A stretch of DNA of 64,000 nt from Agromyces sp. Soil535 (GCF_001428255.1 NZ_LMRW01000001.1:64504-128503), one strand, 5' to 3'; counted from the first letter of the stretch, positions 18,544 through 27,514 are shown. Made by a program: numbers and translations. The notes: generated by a model not told the origin, from the sequence alone.

Positions 18544-19289
18544 TCAGCGGTCGTTCGCCCCTTCACCCGCATCGCCGCCGGCCTGCTCGGGGACACCGGT
18601 GGTCGCCTCATCGGCGTGCTCGGCGCCGGTCTGGCCCGCGTCCGAGGCGTGCTCAGCGCCGGTCTGGCCCGCGTCCGAGGCGTGCTCGGCGCCGGTCTGG
18701 CTCGCATCCTCGGCGGTCTCGAGGCCGGCCTGGCGCTTCTCCTCGGCGTTCTCGAGCGCGGCCTGGCGCTTCGCCTCGGCCTTCTGACGCGCCTCCGCGA
18801 CGGTCTTCTGGCCGAACTCACTGTTCTCGATACCCGTTTCGCTCACGTGCTCGCCACCGGGGTGCCCGGTGACCTGGTTGAAGACCTCCTGCGCCGGGGC
18901 GGGCAGCGCGTCGACGGCGCCCGCCGCTCCTGCGCCGGCGACGCCCACGGCCGCAGCAGCGCCCGCGCCGATTGCGATCTTCGCTGCGAGTCCGAGACCT
19001 GCGAATGCACCAAGTGCCACTTTTCGTCTTCCTTTTCTCGGCGTCGACGCCCCGATGGGGAGCGCGACGACCGCGGTCGAAACGTTCTGTCGGTCGGTCG
19101 AGAGCCTCGCCGCACGTTCGAGGTCGAGGCGAAGCGCCAGCTCGGCCGACGGCTGGGGGGCGCTTCGAACGAGACGCGCCGGAACTCCGCGACGGCTTCC
19201 GCCACCGCGGCGAGCTCGGGAGAGCCCTCGGGGGCACGCCCTCGCAGCACGGCCTCAGCCGCGTCATCCGAAATCCGGTGCTCGTTCAT
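18544..19289 (-). CDS. Probable anti-sigma-like membrane protein, frameshifted at a G6 run
   Basis: The N-terminal part starts at ATG 19289, one base after the sigma factor stop, and reads RISDDAAEAVLRGRAPEGS and ELAAVAEAVAEFRRVSFEAPP. The C-terminal part, in another frame, reads AELALRLDLERAARLSTD, then a membrane helix (FAGLGLAAKIAIGAGAAAAVGVAGAGAAGAV), then an outer Glu/Ala/Gly-rich tail. Adding one G to the run at 19155-19160 makes one protein of about 248 residues. The position after an ECF gene, short cytoplasmic head and single helix suggest an anti-sigma factor, but no ZAS zinc motif is seen. If the shift is real, a product could restart at GTG 19020. Confidence 0.65.
18615..18707. 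repeat. 33-bp tandem repeat inside the anti-sigma-like gene
   Basis: A 33-bp unit occurs nearly perfectly at 18615-18647 and 18648-18680, with a partial third copy to about 18707. It encodes TGAEHASDAGQ on the minus strand. A further, more diverged pair (KRQAALENAEE and KRQAGLETAED) lies just upstream in the protein. Copy number could vary between strains. Confidence 0.8.
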
Positions 19290-19290
19290 C

Positions 19291-19944
19291 TCACTCCCTG
19301 CTATCGCCGGAGGCCTCTGCAGGGGTACGCCCTGCGGGGAATTTCTTTCGAAGCGAACCGAGGGCGCGCCGCTGCAGCGCTTTCACCGCGCCGGGGCGCT
19401 TGCCGACGATCTCGGCGACCTGCTCGATCGTGAGGTCGCCGATGATGCGCAGCACCATGACGTCGCGCTGGTCAGGCGGGAGGCCGTCGAGCACCGCCCG
19501 CGCCGAGGCATCCGCGAGTTTGCCGATCGCCTCGTGCTCCGCACTCGCGCTGCGTCGGGGGTCGGCTGCGTCGTCCCATTCCACGTGGATGCCGCGGGTA
19601 GACCGCCGACGCAGCTCGTCGACGAGGCGCCGGTAGGCGATCGTGAAGACGAACGCGCGGAACTCCGCCTCGCTCCCGCTGAAGCGGTCGAGCGTGTCGA
19701 AGACGGCGAGGAACACCTCGCTCGTCAGGTCCTCGGGTTCGTGGGAGCCGCGCGCCCTGAGGAACCCCATGACGGCGGGGGCGTAGTCGATCCAGAGGTT
19801 GGTGCACGCCCATGACGCACCCGACTGCGCTGCGAGCAGCACGCCCGGGAAGGCCTCGCCGCCCGTCGCTCGACCGTCGGCGCCGCGGGCCGATGCGCGA
19901 GCGCGGGACGTGGCACGGGACAGCGCGCCTTCGAAGTCGGTCAT
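19291..19944 (-). CDS. ECF-type RNA polymerase sigma factor
   Basis: The 217-residue protein has sigma region 2 (LTSEVFLAVFDTLDRFSGS and FRAFVFTIAYRRLVDELRR) and region 4 (LDGLPPDQRDVMVLRIIGDLTIEQVAEIVGKRPGAVKALQRRAL). A longer than usual N-terminus (about 40 Ala/Arg-rich residues) precedes it. The stop is separated by one base from the ATG of the anti-sigma-like gene, so the pair is co-translated. The activating signal is unknown. Confidence 0.88.
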   Translation of the reverse strand: MTDFEGALSRATSRARASARGADGRATGGEAFPGVLLAAQSGASWACTNLWIDYAPAVMGFLRARGSHEPEDLTSEVFLAVFDTLDRFSGSEAEFRAFVFTIAYRRLVDELRRRSTRGIHVEWDDAADPRRSASAEHEAIGKLADASARAVLDGLPPDQRDVMVLRIIGDLTIEQVAEIVGKRPGAVKALQRRALGSLRKKFPAGRTPAEASGDSRE

Positions 19945-20061
19945 GACCGCAACAGTGTAGGCAATGCCGCCGCCGAGCGCACGGGATCACTCACAGGGGT
20001 CGCGAGGATGCCGCGGAGCGCGCCGCACCCTGACGACGATCACTCAGCCACCGGGCCGCCC

Positions 20062-20223
20062 TCAGCGTTGGAATAAGCGCGCGAAGAAGCCACTGCCGGG
20101 TTCCTTCGCGTGTCCCTCGCATCGCTGGCTACGAGGGATGCCCCGCATCACCTGGTCGACGTGCTGGCCGCAGCCGGCCCACGTGGTCTTGCCGCACTTG
20201 CGGCAGGTGACGGCACTGCACAT
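20062..20223 (-). CDS. 53-residue zinc-ribbon protein under a CsoR-like operator
   Basis: ATG at 20223 with GAGGAG upstream opens a 53-residue frame. It reads MCSAVTCRKCGKTTWAGCGQ, then HVDQVMRGIPRSQRCEGH, and ends FFARLFQR. Five Cys (two in CRKC) and two His resemble a small zinc- or copper-binding ribbon. This type of protein occurs across actinobacteria as an unnamed short gene. Two CsoR-like palindromes with a promoter lie immediately upstream (20295-20340), so it should be copper-induced. A role as a cytosolic metal buffer is inference. Confidence 0.75.
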   Translation of the reverse strand: MCSAVTCRKCGKTTWAGCGQHVDQVMRGIPRSQRCEGHAKEPGSGFFARLFQR

Positions 20224-20294
20224 GGAGGTACTCCTCGCTTCGGGGTGATCCCAAGTCGTCTCGGATGAGTCATGACGCGGATGGCGCCTCGGCC

Positions 20295-20340
20295 ATCGTA
20301 GGATACCCCCGGGGTATTCGCCAAAATACCCCTCGGGTAT
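20295..20340 (-). promoter_or_regulatory. Copper-responsive promoter with two CsoR-like palindromes
   Basis: ATACCCC-C-GGGGTAT (20303-20317) is a perfect palindrome and ATACCC-CTC-GGGTAT (20326-20340) is a second. On the minus strand TTGGCG (20324-20319) and TACGAT (20300-20295), 18 bp apart, flank the first palindrome, so repressor binding would block the promoter. They point at the 53-residue gene; they lie just after the multicopper oxidase stop. The same half-sites occur before csoR. Confidence 0.75.
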
Positions 20341-20347
20341 AGCCGGT

Positions 20348-21841
20348 TCAGTCCACCCGGATGACGCCCATCATCCCGTTGTCCTCGTGGTCCAGGATGT
20401 GGCAGTGGTAGACGGTCCTGCCGAGGAGGCCCCCGAACGCGATGCGCACGACGGTCGTGCTGCGGGCGCGCACGGGCACGACGTCCCGCCAGTCGACGTC
20501 GGCGAGTGACGTTCCGCCGACCTCGACGAGCTGCATCGGCCAGACGTGCAGGTGGAACGGATGATCCATCGGGCTCGTGTTGACGATCGTCCACTCTTCG
20601 ATGGCCCCGTGGGAGACCTCGGTGTCGACGCGCTCGTGATCGAACTCCCGTCCGTCGATCGTGAAGCTCATCCCGCCCATTCCCATGGCTCCCATCGCTC
20701 CCATGGCGAGCGTGACGGTGCGCTGCCCGGTGATCTGCTCGAGCCGGAGGTCCCGCGTCGTGGGCTGCGGGACCACGAGGGGCGGTGCGGTGCTCGGCGT
20801 GCCCGCCACGGTCAGGGTGAGCAGGTCCGCGCCCGTCGTCGTGCTCGACGGGCTGCCCATCATGCCCATGCCGCCGCGATCGAAGGGAAGCGTCTGCAGC
20901 ACGCTGGTCCCTTCCACCGCGGTGACCATGACGTCGGCGCGATTCCCGGGCGTGAGCATGATCTCCTCCACGTCTTGCGGCTCGGCGTACCGGCCGGCGT
21001 CGACGCCGAGCAGCTGCATCCGCTGCCCGTCGAGGCGCAGCCGCAGAAAACGCGAACTGCAGGCGTTGACGATGCGCCACCGCTCCCGCTCCCCCGGCTT
21101 CGCCAGGAGCGTCGCGCCGACCTGGCCGTTGACCATCACGATGTCGCCCTCGCGCCCGAGCATCCGCTCGAACTGGGATGCGACATGCACGCCGCCGCCG
21201 TCGAAGGCGATATCGGAGATCATGAGCAATCGCTCACGCGTCGCCTCGACGGGTTCCTCGTCCTCGACGATGATCGCGCCGTACAGCCCGCGGAACAGCT
21301 GCTCGGCGGCGTTGCCGTGACGGTGCGGGTGGTACCAGAACACACCCGGCGAATGGTCGGCGCCGAGCTGGTACTCGTAGTCGAACGTGTCGCCAGGCTC
21401 GATCAGGAGGAAGGGGTTGTCGCTGCTGCCCTCAGGTGAGACCACGAGCCCGTGCATGTGGAGGTTGGTCGCAGCATCCAGCTCGCTGCGGAATCCGAGG
21501 GCGATCCTGTCGCCCGGCCGCACCCGAAGGGTCGGCCCCGGCAGCGTGCCGTTATAGGTGAGCGCTCGCACCGGCGTGCCCGCGACGACGACGTCGGTCA
21601 GCGCGGCGGTGAGCGTCAGGCCGAGCCGCCCTCCCGAGCTTGTGAGCACCTCGGGCTCGAGCAGGGTGCCGGTCTCCTCCCCGGGCGGCGATCGGGTCGA
21701 AGTCGGGCTCGGAGTGGCCGCCGTCCGCGGGTCGGGCTCGCCCGACTGCGTCCGGCTCCACACGAACAGGCCACCGCCGACGAGTGCCGCCGCACCGACC
21801 CCGCCGAGGACCAGGACGGTCCGCCGGGTCACAGGCTCCAC
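20348..21841 (-). CDS. Multicopper oxidase (Tat-exported)
   Basis: The 497-residue protein starts with a twin-arginine-type signal (VTRRTVLVLGGVGAAALVGGG), a Ser/Thr/Pro linker, then three cupredoxin domains. All four copper motifs are present: HMHG (about 150), WYHPHRHG (about 195), HPFHLHVW (about 425) and YHCHILDHEDNGMM at the C-terminus. It should oxidise Cu(I) or phenolic substrates outside the membrane. Starts GTG 21841 or 21832 fit; the first gives ten bases after the upstream 65-residue gene. A Met-rich loop (GGMGMMGS, MGAMGAMGMGGM) is like that of copper-tolerance oxidases. Confidence 0.93.
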   Translation of the reverse strand: MEPVTRRTVLVLGGVGAAALVGGGLFVWSRTQSGEPDPRTAATPSPTSTRSPPGEETGTLLEPEVLTSSGGRLGLTLTAALTDVVVAGTPVRALTYNGTLPGPTLRVRPGDRIALGFRSELDAATNLHMHGLVVSPEGSSDNPFLLIEPGDTFDYEYQLGADHSPGVFWYHPHRHGNAAEQLFRGLYGAIIVEDEEPVEATRERLLMISDIAFDGGGVHVASQFERMLGREGDIVMVNGQVGATLLAKPGERERWRIVNACSSRFLRLRLDGQRMQLLGVDAGRYAEPQDVEEIMLTPGNRADVMVTAVEGTSVLQTLPFDRGGMGMMGSPSSTTTGADLLTLTVAGTPSTAPPLVVPQPTTRDLRLEQITGQRTVTLAMGAMGAMGMGGMSFTIDGREFDHERVDTEVSHGAIEEWTIVNTSPMDHPFHLHVWPMQLVEVGGTSLADVDWRDVVPVRARSTTVVRIAFGGLLGRTVYHCHILDHEDNGMMGVIRVD

Positions 21842-21851
21842 GGATGCCCCG

Positions 21852-22049
21852 TCAGCCGCCGACGAGCGTCCTGAACAACTCGTACACCATGAACGCCGGC
21901 CAGAAGAGGCCCTGGAAGAACGCCCAGATGAACAGCCAGAACTCATCGGCTCGCTGGAAGAAGAACACCCAGGCACCGATGATGCCGAGCCCGTAGATCG
22001 CACCGCCGCCGGCGAAACAGCCGGAGTTCGAGTAGTACCTGTCAGCCAT
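21852..22049 (-). CDS. 65-residue aromatic-rich membrane protein
   Basis: ATG at 22049 follows GGAGGTG. The product reads MADRYYSNSGCFAGGGAIYG, then an unbroken hydrophobic stretch very rich in Phe and Trp (AWVFFFQRADEFWLFIWAFFQGLFWPAFMVYELF), probably two short helices. It ends ten bases before the multicopper oxidase start and should be co-expressed. No family is recognised; anchoring or assembling the oxidase is a guess. Confidence 0.7.
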   Translation of the reverse strand: MADRYYSNSGCFAGGGAIYGLGIIGAWVFFFQRADEFWLFIWAFFQGLFWPAFMVYELFRTLVGG

Positions 22050-22229
22050 GTCCGCACCTCCGTGGGGCAGGCTATGTTCGCGCGGGGCCGGCGACCGGGA
22101 CCTTCGCCTCTCCGCGGGCCCGCGGGTCCAATGGCCCATCGGCGCGGCCGTGTGATGTCGAGACTGGCCTCGAGCCCCGGCCGCGAGGGGCCGGCGACTC
22201 GCGCTCGACGATCACGCAGGGAGAAGCCC

Positions 22230-23012
22230 ATGACTCGAACGTATGTCGTCACCGGAGCCGCGAGCGGGATCGGCAAGGCGACGTCGGAGCTGCTCGTCGA
22301 GCGCGGCAATCGCGTGATCGGCGTCGACCTGCACGACGCCGACGTGACCGTCGACCTCGCGACCGAGCAGGGCCGCACCGACCTCGTTGGCGAGGTCGCG
22401 GCGGCCAGCGGCGGCACGATCGACGCGATCATCGCGAACGCGGGACTCGCCACGCCGAACGCCGCGACGGTGGCGGTGAACTACTTCGGGACGCTCGCGA
22501 CGCTGACCGGCCTTCGGCCACTCCTCGCCGGATCGGCCGCACCCCGTGCGGTCGCGACGTTGTCGATGGCGTCGCTCTTTCCGCCCGACGAACCCCTGCT
22601 CGCTGTGCTGCAGGCGGGCGACGAATCCGCCGCGATGGCGCGGGCACGTGAACTCGAGGCCGCCGGCCCCGAAGCCGCGAACCAGATCTACGGAACCACG
22701 AAGCGCGCGCTCGCGCTGTGGATCCGGCGGAACGCCCCGACACCCGATTGGGCCGGCGCCGGCATCCCGCTCAACGCGATCGCTCCCGGGGTCGTCGTCA
22801 CGCCGATGACCGCGGCCTACATCGACACCCCGGAAGCGCGAGCGTCGTTGCTCGAGATGGTGCCGATGCCGCTGAACGGCATCTTCGAGCCCCGCGACGC
22901 GGCGTACCTGCTCGCCTGGCTCACGAGCGAGGAGAACGCGCACCTCTGCGGACAGGTCGTCTTCATCGACGGAGGATCCGACGCCGTCATCCGCGGCGAC
23001 TCGACGTGGTGA
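22230..23012 (+). CDS. Short-chain dehydrogenase/reductase
   Basis: The 260-residue protein has the NAD(P) site TGAASGIG (residues about 7-14), IIANAG, the catalytic Ser in TLSMAS and YGTTK (Tyr and Lys about 155-159), and FIDGGSDA near the C-terminus. ATG at 22230 follows AGGGAGA. SDRs of this class reduce or oxidise alcohols and ketones, with substrate unknown. It is divergent from the copper oxidase unit and convergent with the SulP gene. Confidence 0.9.
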   Translation: MTRTYVVTGAASGIGKATSELLVERGNRVIGVDLHDADVTVDLATEQGRTDLVGEVAAASGGTIDAIIANAGLATPNAATVAVNYFGTLATLTGLRPLLAGSAAPRAVATLSMASLFPPDEPLLAVLQAGDESAAMARARELEAAGPEAANQIYGTTKRALALWIRRNAPTPDWAGAGIPLNAIAPGVVVTPMTAAYIDTPEARASLLEMVPMPLNGIFEPRDAAYLLAWLTSEENAHLCGQVVFIDGGSDAVIRGDSTW

Positions 23013-23039
23013 CCTCGAGCGCAGGCGGCCGACCCGATG

Positions 23040-24785
23040 CTACTCGTCCCGCTCGTCGTCCGGCTCCTCCTCCCACTTGGTGCCCTCGATGTCGCCGCGC
23101 AACCGCCCCGTGACGTCGTCGACCGCGGCGCCCACGGTGGGCGCGAACCGGTCGGGCGTGAAGCGCTTCGTCAGTCCGTAGTCGCGCAGGACGTCCACGA
23201 CTGGATCCTTCATCTCGGCGAGCACGAGGCGGATGTCGCGTGAGGCGAGCCAGTCGTCGAGCTCGACGAGCTCGTCGATCGCGGTCGTGTCGATGTCGGT
23301 GATCGGCTCGGCCGCCAGGATGACCGTCCGGATGCCTGGCCCCGCCGCCTTCACCCGCGAACGCACGAAGTCCTCGAAGATCCCGCCGTTCGCGAAGAAG
23401 AGCGGCGCGTCGAAGCGCACGATCACGAGGCCCGGGATCCGCTCGCCATCGGGGTAGCGCGACAGGTCGTGGTAGCCGCGGAGCCCCTTCACCCGCCCCA
23501 GCTCGGCGCGGTACGGCCGCCAGGCCTGGTTCACGAACGCGAGGAGCGACAAGCCGATCGCCACCGCGATGCCGGCGAGCACGCCGAACACGAGGACCCC
23601 GAGGAACGACGCGAGCGAGAGGAACGCGTCGACCCGGTCCATCCGAACGAGGCGCCTGAAACCGTGCACGTCGATGAGGCGCGCGGCCGCGGCGATGACG
23701 ACGGCCGCGAGCGTCGCCGACGGCAGGAACCCGGTGAGCCCGGGGACGAGGAGCATGAACGCCAAGATCAGCACCGCGCCGACGACGCCGGTGAGCTGCG
23801 TGCGGGCACCCGCCTGCTCGGCGACGGGCGTGCGGGACGCCGACGCCGAGATGGGGAACCCGCCGAGGAACCCGGTGGCGACGTTCGCCGCGCCGATCGC
23901 CGCCATCTCCTGACTGCCGCTCACCGTCTCGCCCCGACGGGCGGCGAGCGTGCGTGAGAGGACCGCCGTGTCGGTGAAGGCGACGAGCGCGATGCCGGCC
24001 GCGGGCAGGGCCAGCGCCGCGACATCCGCCCACTCGAGCCCTCCGAGCGCCGGGGCCGGGAGCCCCTGCGGCAGCGCACCCACCACCGGCAGCACGTCGG
24101 CCAAGCCGAGGATCGCTGTGAGCGCCGTCGCGCCCACGACGGCGACGAGCACCCCCGGCACCGGTGACCTCAGCCACGTGAGCACGAGGATGACCGCGAG
24201 CGACACCACGCCGAACGCGACCGCGAGCGGCTGGACCTCGCCTGCGGCGATGCCCTCCACGATCGCGACCACGTCGCCGAACGGCGAGCCGGATTCGATC
24301 GAGAAGCCGAGCAGCTTGGGCACCTGCGAGATGATCACGATCAGCGCGACCGCGTTGAGATAGCCCACGCGGATCGGCTTCGAGAGCAGGTCGGTCACGA
24401 AACCGAGGCGCAGCACGCCGCCGAGCAGGAGGATCGCGCCCACCATGATCGCGAGGAGCCCAGCGAGCGCGATCGCACGCGCGTCGTCGCCGAGGGCGAG
24501 CGGCAGGATCGCCGCGGCGATGATCGGAGCGAGCGCCGAGTCGGGCCCGAGCACGAGGATGCGCGACGGGCCCAGGAGCGCGTATGCCAGCAGCGGCACG
24601 ATCGTCGCGTACAGGCCCGACTGCGGCGGCAGGCCGGCGACCTGCGCATAGCCCATGCCCGCGGGGATGAGCAGGGCGGTGACGACGAGTCCCGCCCGCA
24701 GGTCGGGCAGGAGGTCGGCGCGCTGGTAGTGCAGCGCCGTCTCGACGCCCGCCGGCAGCCACCGCCGCATCCGCTTCGCCGTCAT
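23040..24785 (-). CDS. SulP family anion transporter with STAS domain
   Basis: This 581-residue protein has a SulP transmembrane domain (GLVVTALLIPAGMGYAQVAGL, PPQSGLYATIVP, GPDSALAP; residues about 32-95). Twelve or more helices follow and a C-terminal STAS domain (about 445-560, with DAPLFFANGGIFEDFV and ITDIDTTAIDEL). It moves sulfate or bicarbonate/chloride, and which one cannot be told. ATG at 24785 follows AAGGGGA. The acidic C-terminal tail (EEEPDDERDE) is cytoplasmic. Confidence 0.92.
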   Translation of the reverse strand: MTAKRMRRWLPAGVETALHYQRADLLPDLRAGLVVTALLIPAGMGYAQVAGLPPQSGLYATIVPLLAYALLGPSRILVLGPDSALAPIIAAAILPLALGDDARAIALAGLLAIMVGAILLLGGVLRLGFVTDLLSKPIRVGYLNAVALIVIISQVPKLLGFSIESGSPFGDVVAIVEGIAAGEVQPLAVAFGVVSLAVILVLTWLRSPVPGVLVAVVGATALTAILGLADVLPVVGALPQGLPAPALGGLEWADVAALALPAAGIALVAFTDTAVLSRTLAARRGETVSGSQEMAAIGAANVATGFLGGFPISASASRTPVAEQAGARTQLTGVVGAVLILAFMLLVPGLTGFLPSATLAAVVIAAAARLIDVHGFRRLVRMDRVDAFLSLASFLGVLVFGVLAGIAVAIGLSLLAFVNQAWRPYRAELGRVKGLRGYHDLSRYPDGERIPGLVIVRFDAPLFFANGGIFEDFVRSRVKAAGPGIRTVILAAEPITDIDTTAIDELVELDDWLASRDIRLVLAEMKDPVVDVLRDYGLTKRFTPDRFAPTVGAAVDDVTGRLRGDIEGTKWEEEPDDERDE

Positions 24786-24873
24786 GTCGGTCCCCTTGTG
24801 GTCCATCATGGCGCAGTCGGATGCCGCAGGGCCCGCCCGTGGGCACGAGCGGGCCCTGCACCGCATCAGCGCG

Positions 24874-26397
24874 TCACGATGCCGGGCTGATGTTCCACAG
24901 CCACGGAACCGCGTTGTCGGTCTGGACCGCCACCTGCGTCTCGGCGTCGGTGGCGAAGCTCGACTGCACACGGAACCACGGAGCGAACCACGCCTGGTCG
25001 ACGATGTACCGGTTGAGGTCCTTCACCGCCGCATCCGACTCCTCCGGGGTGCCGAAGTGGACCGTCTCGATCAGCTCGTCGACGCGCGGGTCCTCGAATC
25101 GCGTCGGGTTGAACGTCGCACCCGGTGCGAGGGAGAAGTTGATGAGGGCCCAGTCGGCGTCCTGCTGGAGTTGCATGAGCGTCACCGGGTACTTCGGCGC
25201 GAGGATGTCCGCGATGAAGTTGTTCCCCGCGTCGGTGTACCGCACGGTGATGCCGACATCCGCGAGCTGCTGCTGGATGAGGGCCATGACCGAGGAGGGG
25301 AAATATGCGGCCGTGGGCATGTCGAGGGTGAAGCCGTCGGGATACCCGGCCTCGGCCAGGAGTTCGCGCGCCTTGTCGGGGTCGTAGGGGTAGGCCGAGT
25401 CGAGCTCGGGGTCGAACGCCACCGAACGTTCGGGGAAGATCTGCCCCGTCTGGGTGCCGTGTCCGCCGCCCGCGGTCTGCAGCATGCCCTCCGCGTCGAA
25501 CGCGTAGTTGATCGCCTGCCGCACCCGCACGTCGGCGATCGCCGCGTTCATCTGGCCGGCGCGGTCGAAGAGGAACAGGCCGTACCAGCTCTGCTCCCAG
25601 CTGGAGACCGTGAACCCGGCCGACTCGACCTGGTCGAGGGCGTCATTGTTGGCGAGGTTCGCCGCGTCGACCTCCCCCGCCTGGATCGCCGACAGCATGG
25701 CGGTGGCGTCCTGGTACACGTTCATCACGATCTCGTCGTAGTGCTGGAGCTCGGGCGCCCAATAGTCGGGATTCGCGGTGAAGCGATACGAGGATCCGGT
25801 GACGGTCGCCTCCGTGTCGAGGACGTACGGCCCCGACCCGACGGGGTCGGTCTGGATGTCGGGGTCGTCGAACGCCTCCGGGCTCTCCTGAGCGCCGAGG
25901 TTGAAGGCGAGGTAGCCCAGGAAGGCCGGGTCGGGCGCCGTGAGCGTGATCTGGAGGGTGTCGGCATCGACGGCGGCGGCGTCTGCGATCGACTGACCGT
26001 AGGCGGCGTTCGATGACGAGCCGTCGCGGAACCGCAGGAGGTTCTGTGCGGCGACATCTGCCGTGAACTCGGTGCCGTCGGTGAAGCTCACGTCGTCACG
26101 GAGCTCGAGGGTGAGCACGGTGTGGTCGTCGTTGTACTCCCAGGCGGTCGCAAGGTGGGGTTGCAGCTCGCCGTCGGGGTCGGTGATGAGCAGCGTGTCG
26201 TAGACCGCCTGGATGTAGGGCGACTCGTTCCCCCAGTTCGCTTCCTGCGCCGAGAACGTGGTCGGTTGTACGAAGAGCCCGAGACGGAGGGTGCCGCCGG
26301 AAGAGTCGCTCCCTCCCTCGGGCGAGCCGGCGGCGCAGCCGGCGAGGGCGAGCGTGGCGACGACCGCCGCTGCGGCGGTGCGGAATCGGTGCATCAT
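24874..26397 (-). CDS. Orphan family 5 solute-binding lipoprotein
   Basis: The 507-residue protein has a lipoprotein signal (LALAGCAAG, Cys about 20) and the family 5 (peptide/nickel/opine) binding fold. The motif VYDTLLITDPDGELQPHLA and FTDGTEFTADV mark the N-lobe, VRQAINYAFD the hinge region, and ARELLAEAGYPDGF the late domain. No permease or ATPase gene lies nearby, so its transporter must be elsewhere. It is divergent from a Gfo/Idh/MocA dehydrogenase with a shared palindrome between them, suggesting joint control of an opine- or sugar-like ligand. Confidence 0.9.
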   Translation of the reverse strand: MMHRFRTAAAAVVATLALAGCAAGSPEGGSDSSGGTLRLGLFVQPTTFSAQEANWGNESPYIQAVYDTLLITDPDGELQPHLATAWEYNDDHTVLTLELRDDVSFTDGTEFTADVAAQNLLRFRDGSSSNAAYGQSIADAAAVDADTLQITLTAPDPAFLGYLAFNLGAQESPEAFDDPDIQTDPVGSGPYVLDTEATVTGSSYRFTANPDYWAPELQHYDEIVMNVYQDATAMLSAIQAGEVDAANLANNDALDQVESAGFTVSSWEQSWYGLFLFDRAGQMNAAIADVRVRQAINYAFDAEGMLQTAGGGHGTQTGQIFPERSVAFDPELDSAYPYDPDKARELLAEAGYPDGFTLDMPTAAYFPSSVMALIQQQLADVGITVRYTDAGNNFIADILAPKYPVTLMQLQQDADWALINFSLAPGATFNPTRFEDPRVDELIETVHFGTPEESDAAVKDLNRYIVDQAWFAPWFRVQSSFATDAETQVAVQTDNAVPWLWNISPAS

Positions 26398-26429
26398 CGA
26401 ACCTTTCACTGGGTGGTGGTGGCTGGACT

Positions 26430-26442
26430 TTATCAGTGATAA
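26430..26442. promoter_or_regulatory. 13-bp perfect palindrome between divergent genes
   Basis: TTATCA-G-TGATAA is an exact inverted repeat in an AT-rich pocket of otherwise GC-rich DNA. It lies 33 bp before the solute-binding protein start and 38 bp before the Gfo/Idh/MocA start, so one regulator could control both. The TetR protein encoded at 27501-28127 is the nearest candidate. Confidence 0.6.
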
Positions 26443-26479
26443 CTTTTTTTCGCGAGACCGACAGAAAGGACCACGGCCG

Positions 26480-27514
26480 ATGCTGCCCACCGCCTTCCCC
26501 GATCCGAGCCTGTTCTCCCCCGACTCAGGTGAACCCGCACTGCGATGGGGGGTCCTGGCCCCCGGGCTCATCGCAGGCGCCTTCGTCGGCGCGATGCACC
26601 GCCACACCGAGCAACGGGTGGCGGCTGTCGGGTCGCGCGCCCTCGAACGAGCAGAACGGTTCGCCGCGGATCACGGGATCGAGCGCGCCTACGGCACGTA
26701 CGAGGAGCTCGTCGCCGACCCGGGCGTCCAGGTCGTCTACGTGGCGGCGCCGCAGAGCGAGCATCTCCACCTCGGTCTGCTGGCCATCGCCGCCGGGAAG
26801 CACGTCCTCATCGAGAAGCCCCTGGCCACGAACGCAGCCGACGCTCGCGCGCTCGTCGAAACCTCCCGCGCCGCAGGCGTCCTGTTGATGGAGGCCATGT
26901 GGAGCCGATACCTGCCGCAGGCCTCGGTCATCCGCACCCTCATCGCCGACGGAGTGCTCGGTGAGCTGCGCGCGGTGTATGCCGACCACGGCCAGGCCAT
27001 CCCCTTCGACCCAACGCACCGCCTCTACCGCCGCGAACTCGGCGGAGGCGCCCTCCTCGATCTGGGGATCTACCCCGTGCAGCTCGACTCGATGGTGTTC
27101 GGCGCCCCCACTCGCGTCACGGCCGCCGGCGGCATGACCGACACCGGCGTCGATGCGTACGCCACCCTCGTGCTCGACCATGGCGCCGCCGCCCAATCGA
27201 CGGTCTCGACCACCATGCTCGCGCGAACGCCGACGACGGCGGCGATCATGGGCTCCGAGGCGAGGATCGAGATGGGCTCTCCGTTCCACATCCCGACCTC
27301 GCTCGTCCTCGCCGACAACGGGTTCCTCACAGACACGCTCCGGTGGGAGGACCCGACGGGGCTCACGCTCTTCGACGGACTCGCCTGGGAGGCCACGGCG
27401 TTGGCTTCGTTCGTCGGCGAAGGGCGAACCGAGTCACCGTTGCACACGCTCGACGAGACCGTGTCGATCCTCGGGACGATCGGCGAGGCGCGGCACCAGA
27501 TCAGTGGCGAGTAG
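26480..27514 (+). CDS. Gfo/Idh/MocA family oxidoreductase
   Basis: The 344-residue protein has an N-terminal Rossmann fold (RWGVLAPGLIAGAFV, residues about 22-36), the family motif EKPLATN (about 112-118, with Lys of the active site), and GGGALLDLGIYPVQL (about 182-196), in which the Asp and the YPV region form the catalytic helix. Such enzymes oxidise sugars, inositols or trans-dihydrodiols using NAD(P). ATG at 26480 follows AGAAAGGA. The 3' end overlaps the convergent TetR gene by 14 nt. Confidence 0.9.
   Translation: MLPTAFPDPSLFSPDSGEPALRWGVLAPGLIAGAFVGAMHRHTEQRVAAVGSRALERAERFAADHGIERAYGTYEELVADPGVQVVYVAAPQSEHLHLGLLAIAAGKHVLIEKPLATNAADARALVETSRAAGVLLMEAMWSRYLPQASVIRTLIADGVLGELRAVYADHGQAIPFDPTHRLYRRELGGGALLDLGIYPVQLDSMVFGAPTRVTAAGGMTDTGVDAYATLVLDHGAAAQSTVSTTMLARTPTTAAIMGSEARIEMGSPFHIPTSLVLADNGFLTDTLRWEDPTGLTLFDGLAWEATALASFVGEGRTESPLHTLDETVSILGTIGEARHQISGE

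Noticed and set aside
18615-18707. Tandem 33-bp repeat as a mobile element or array
   Set aside because: It keeps the reading frame and encodes an 11-residue protein repeat, so it is part of the coding sequence.
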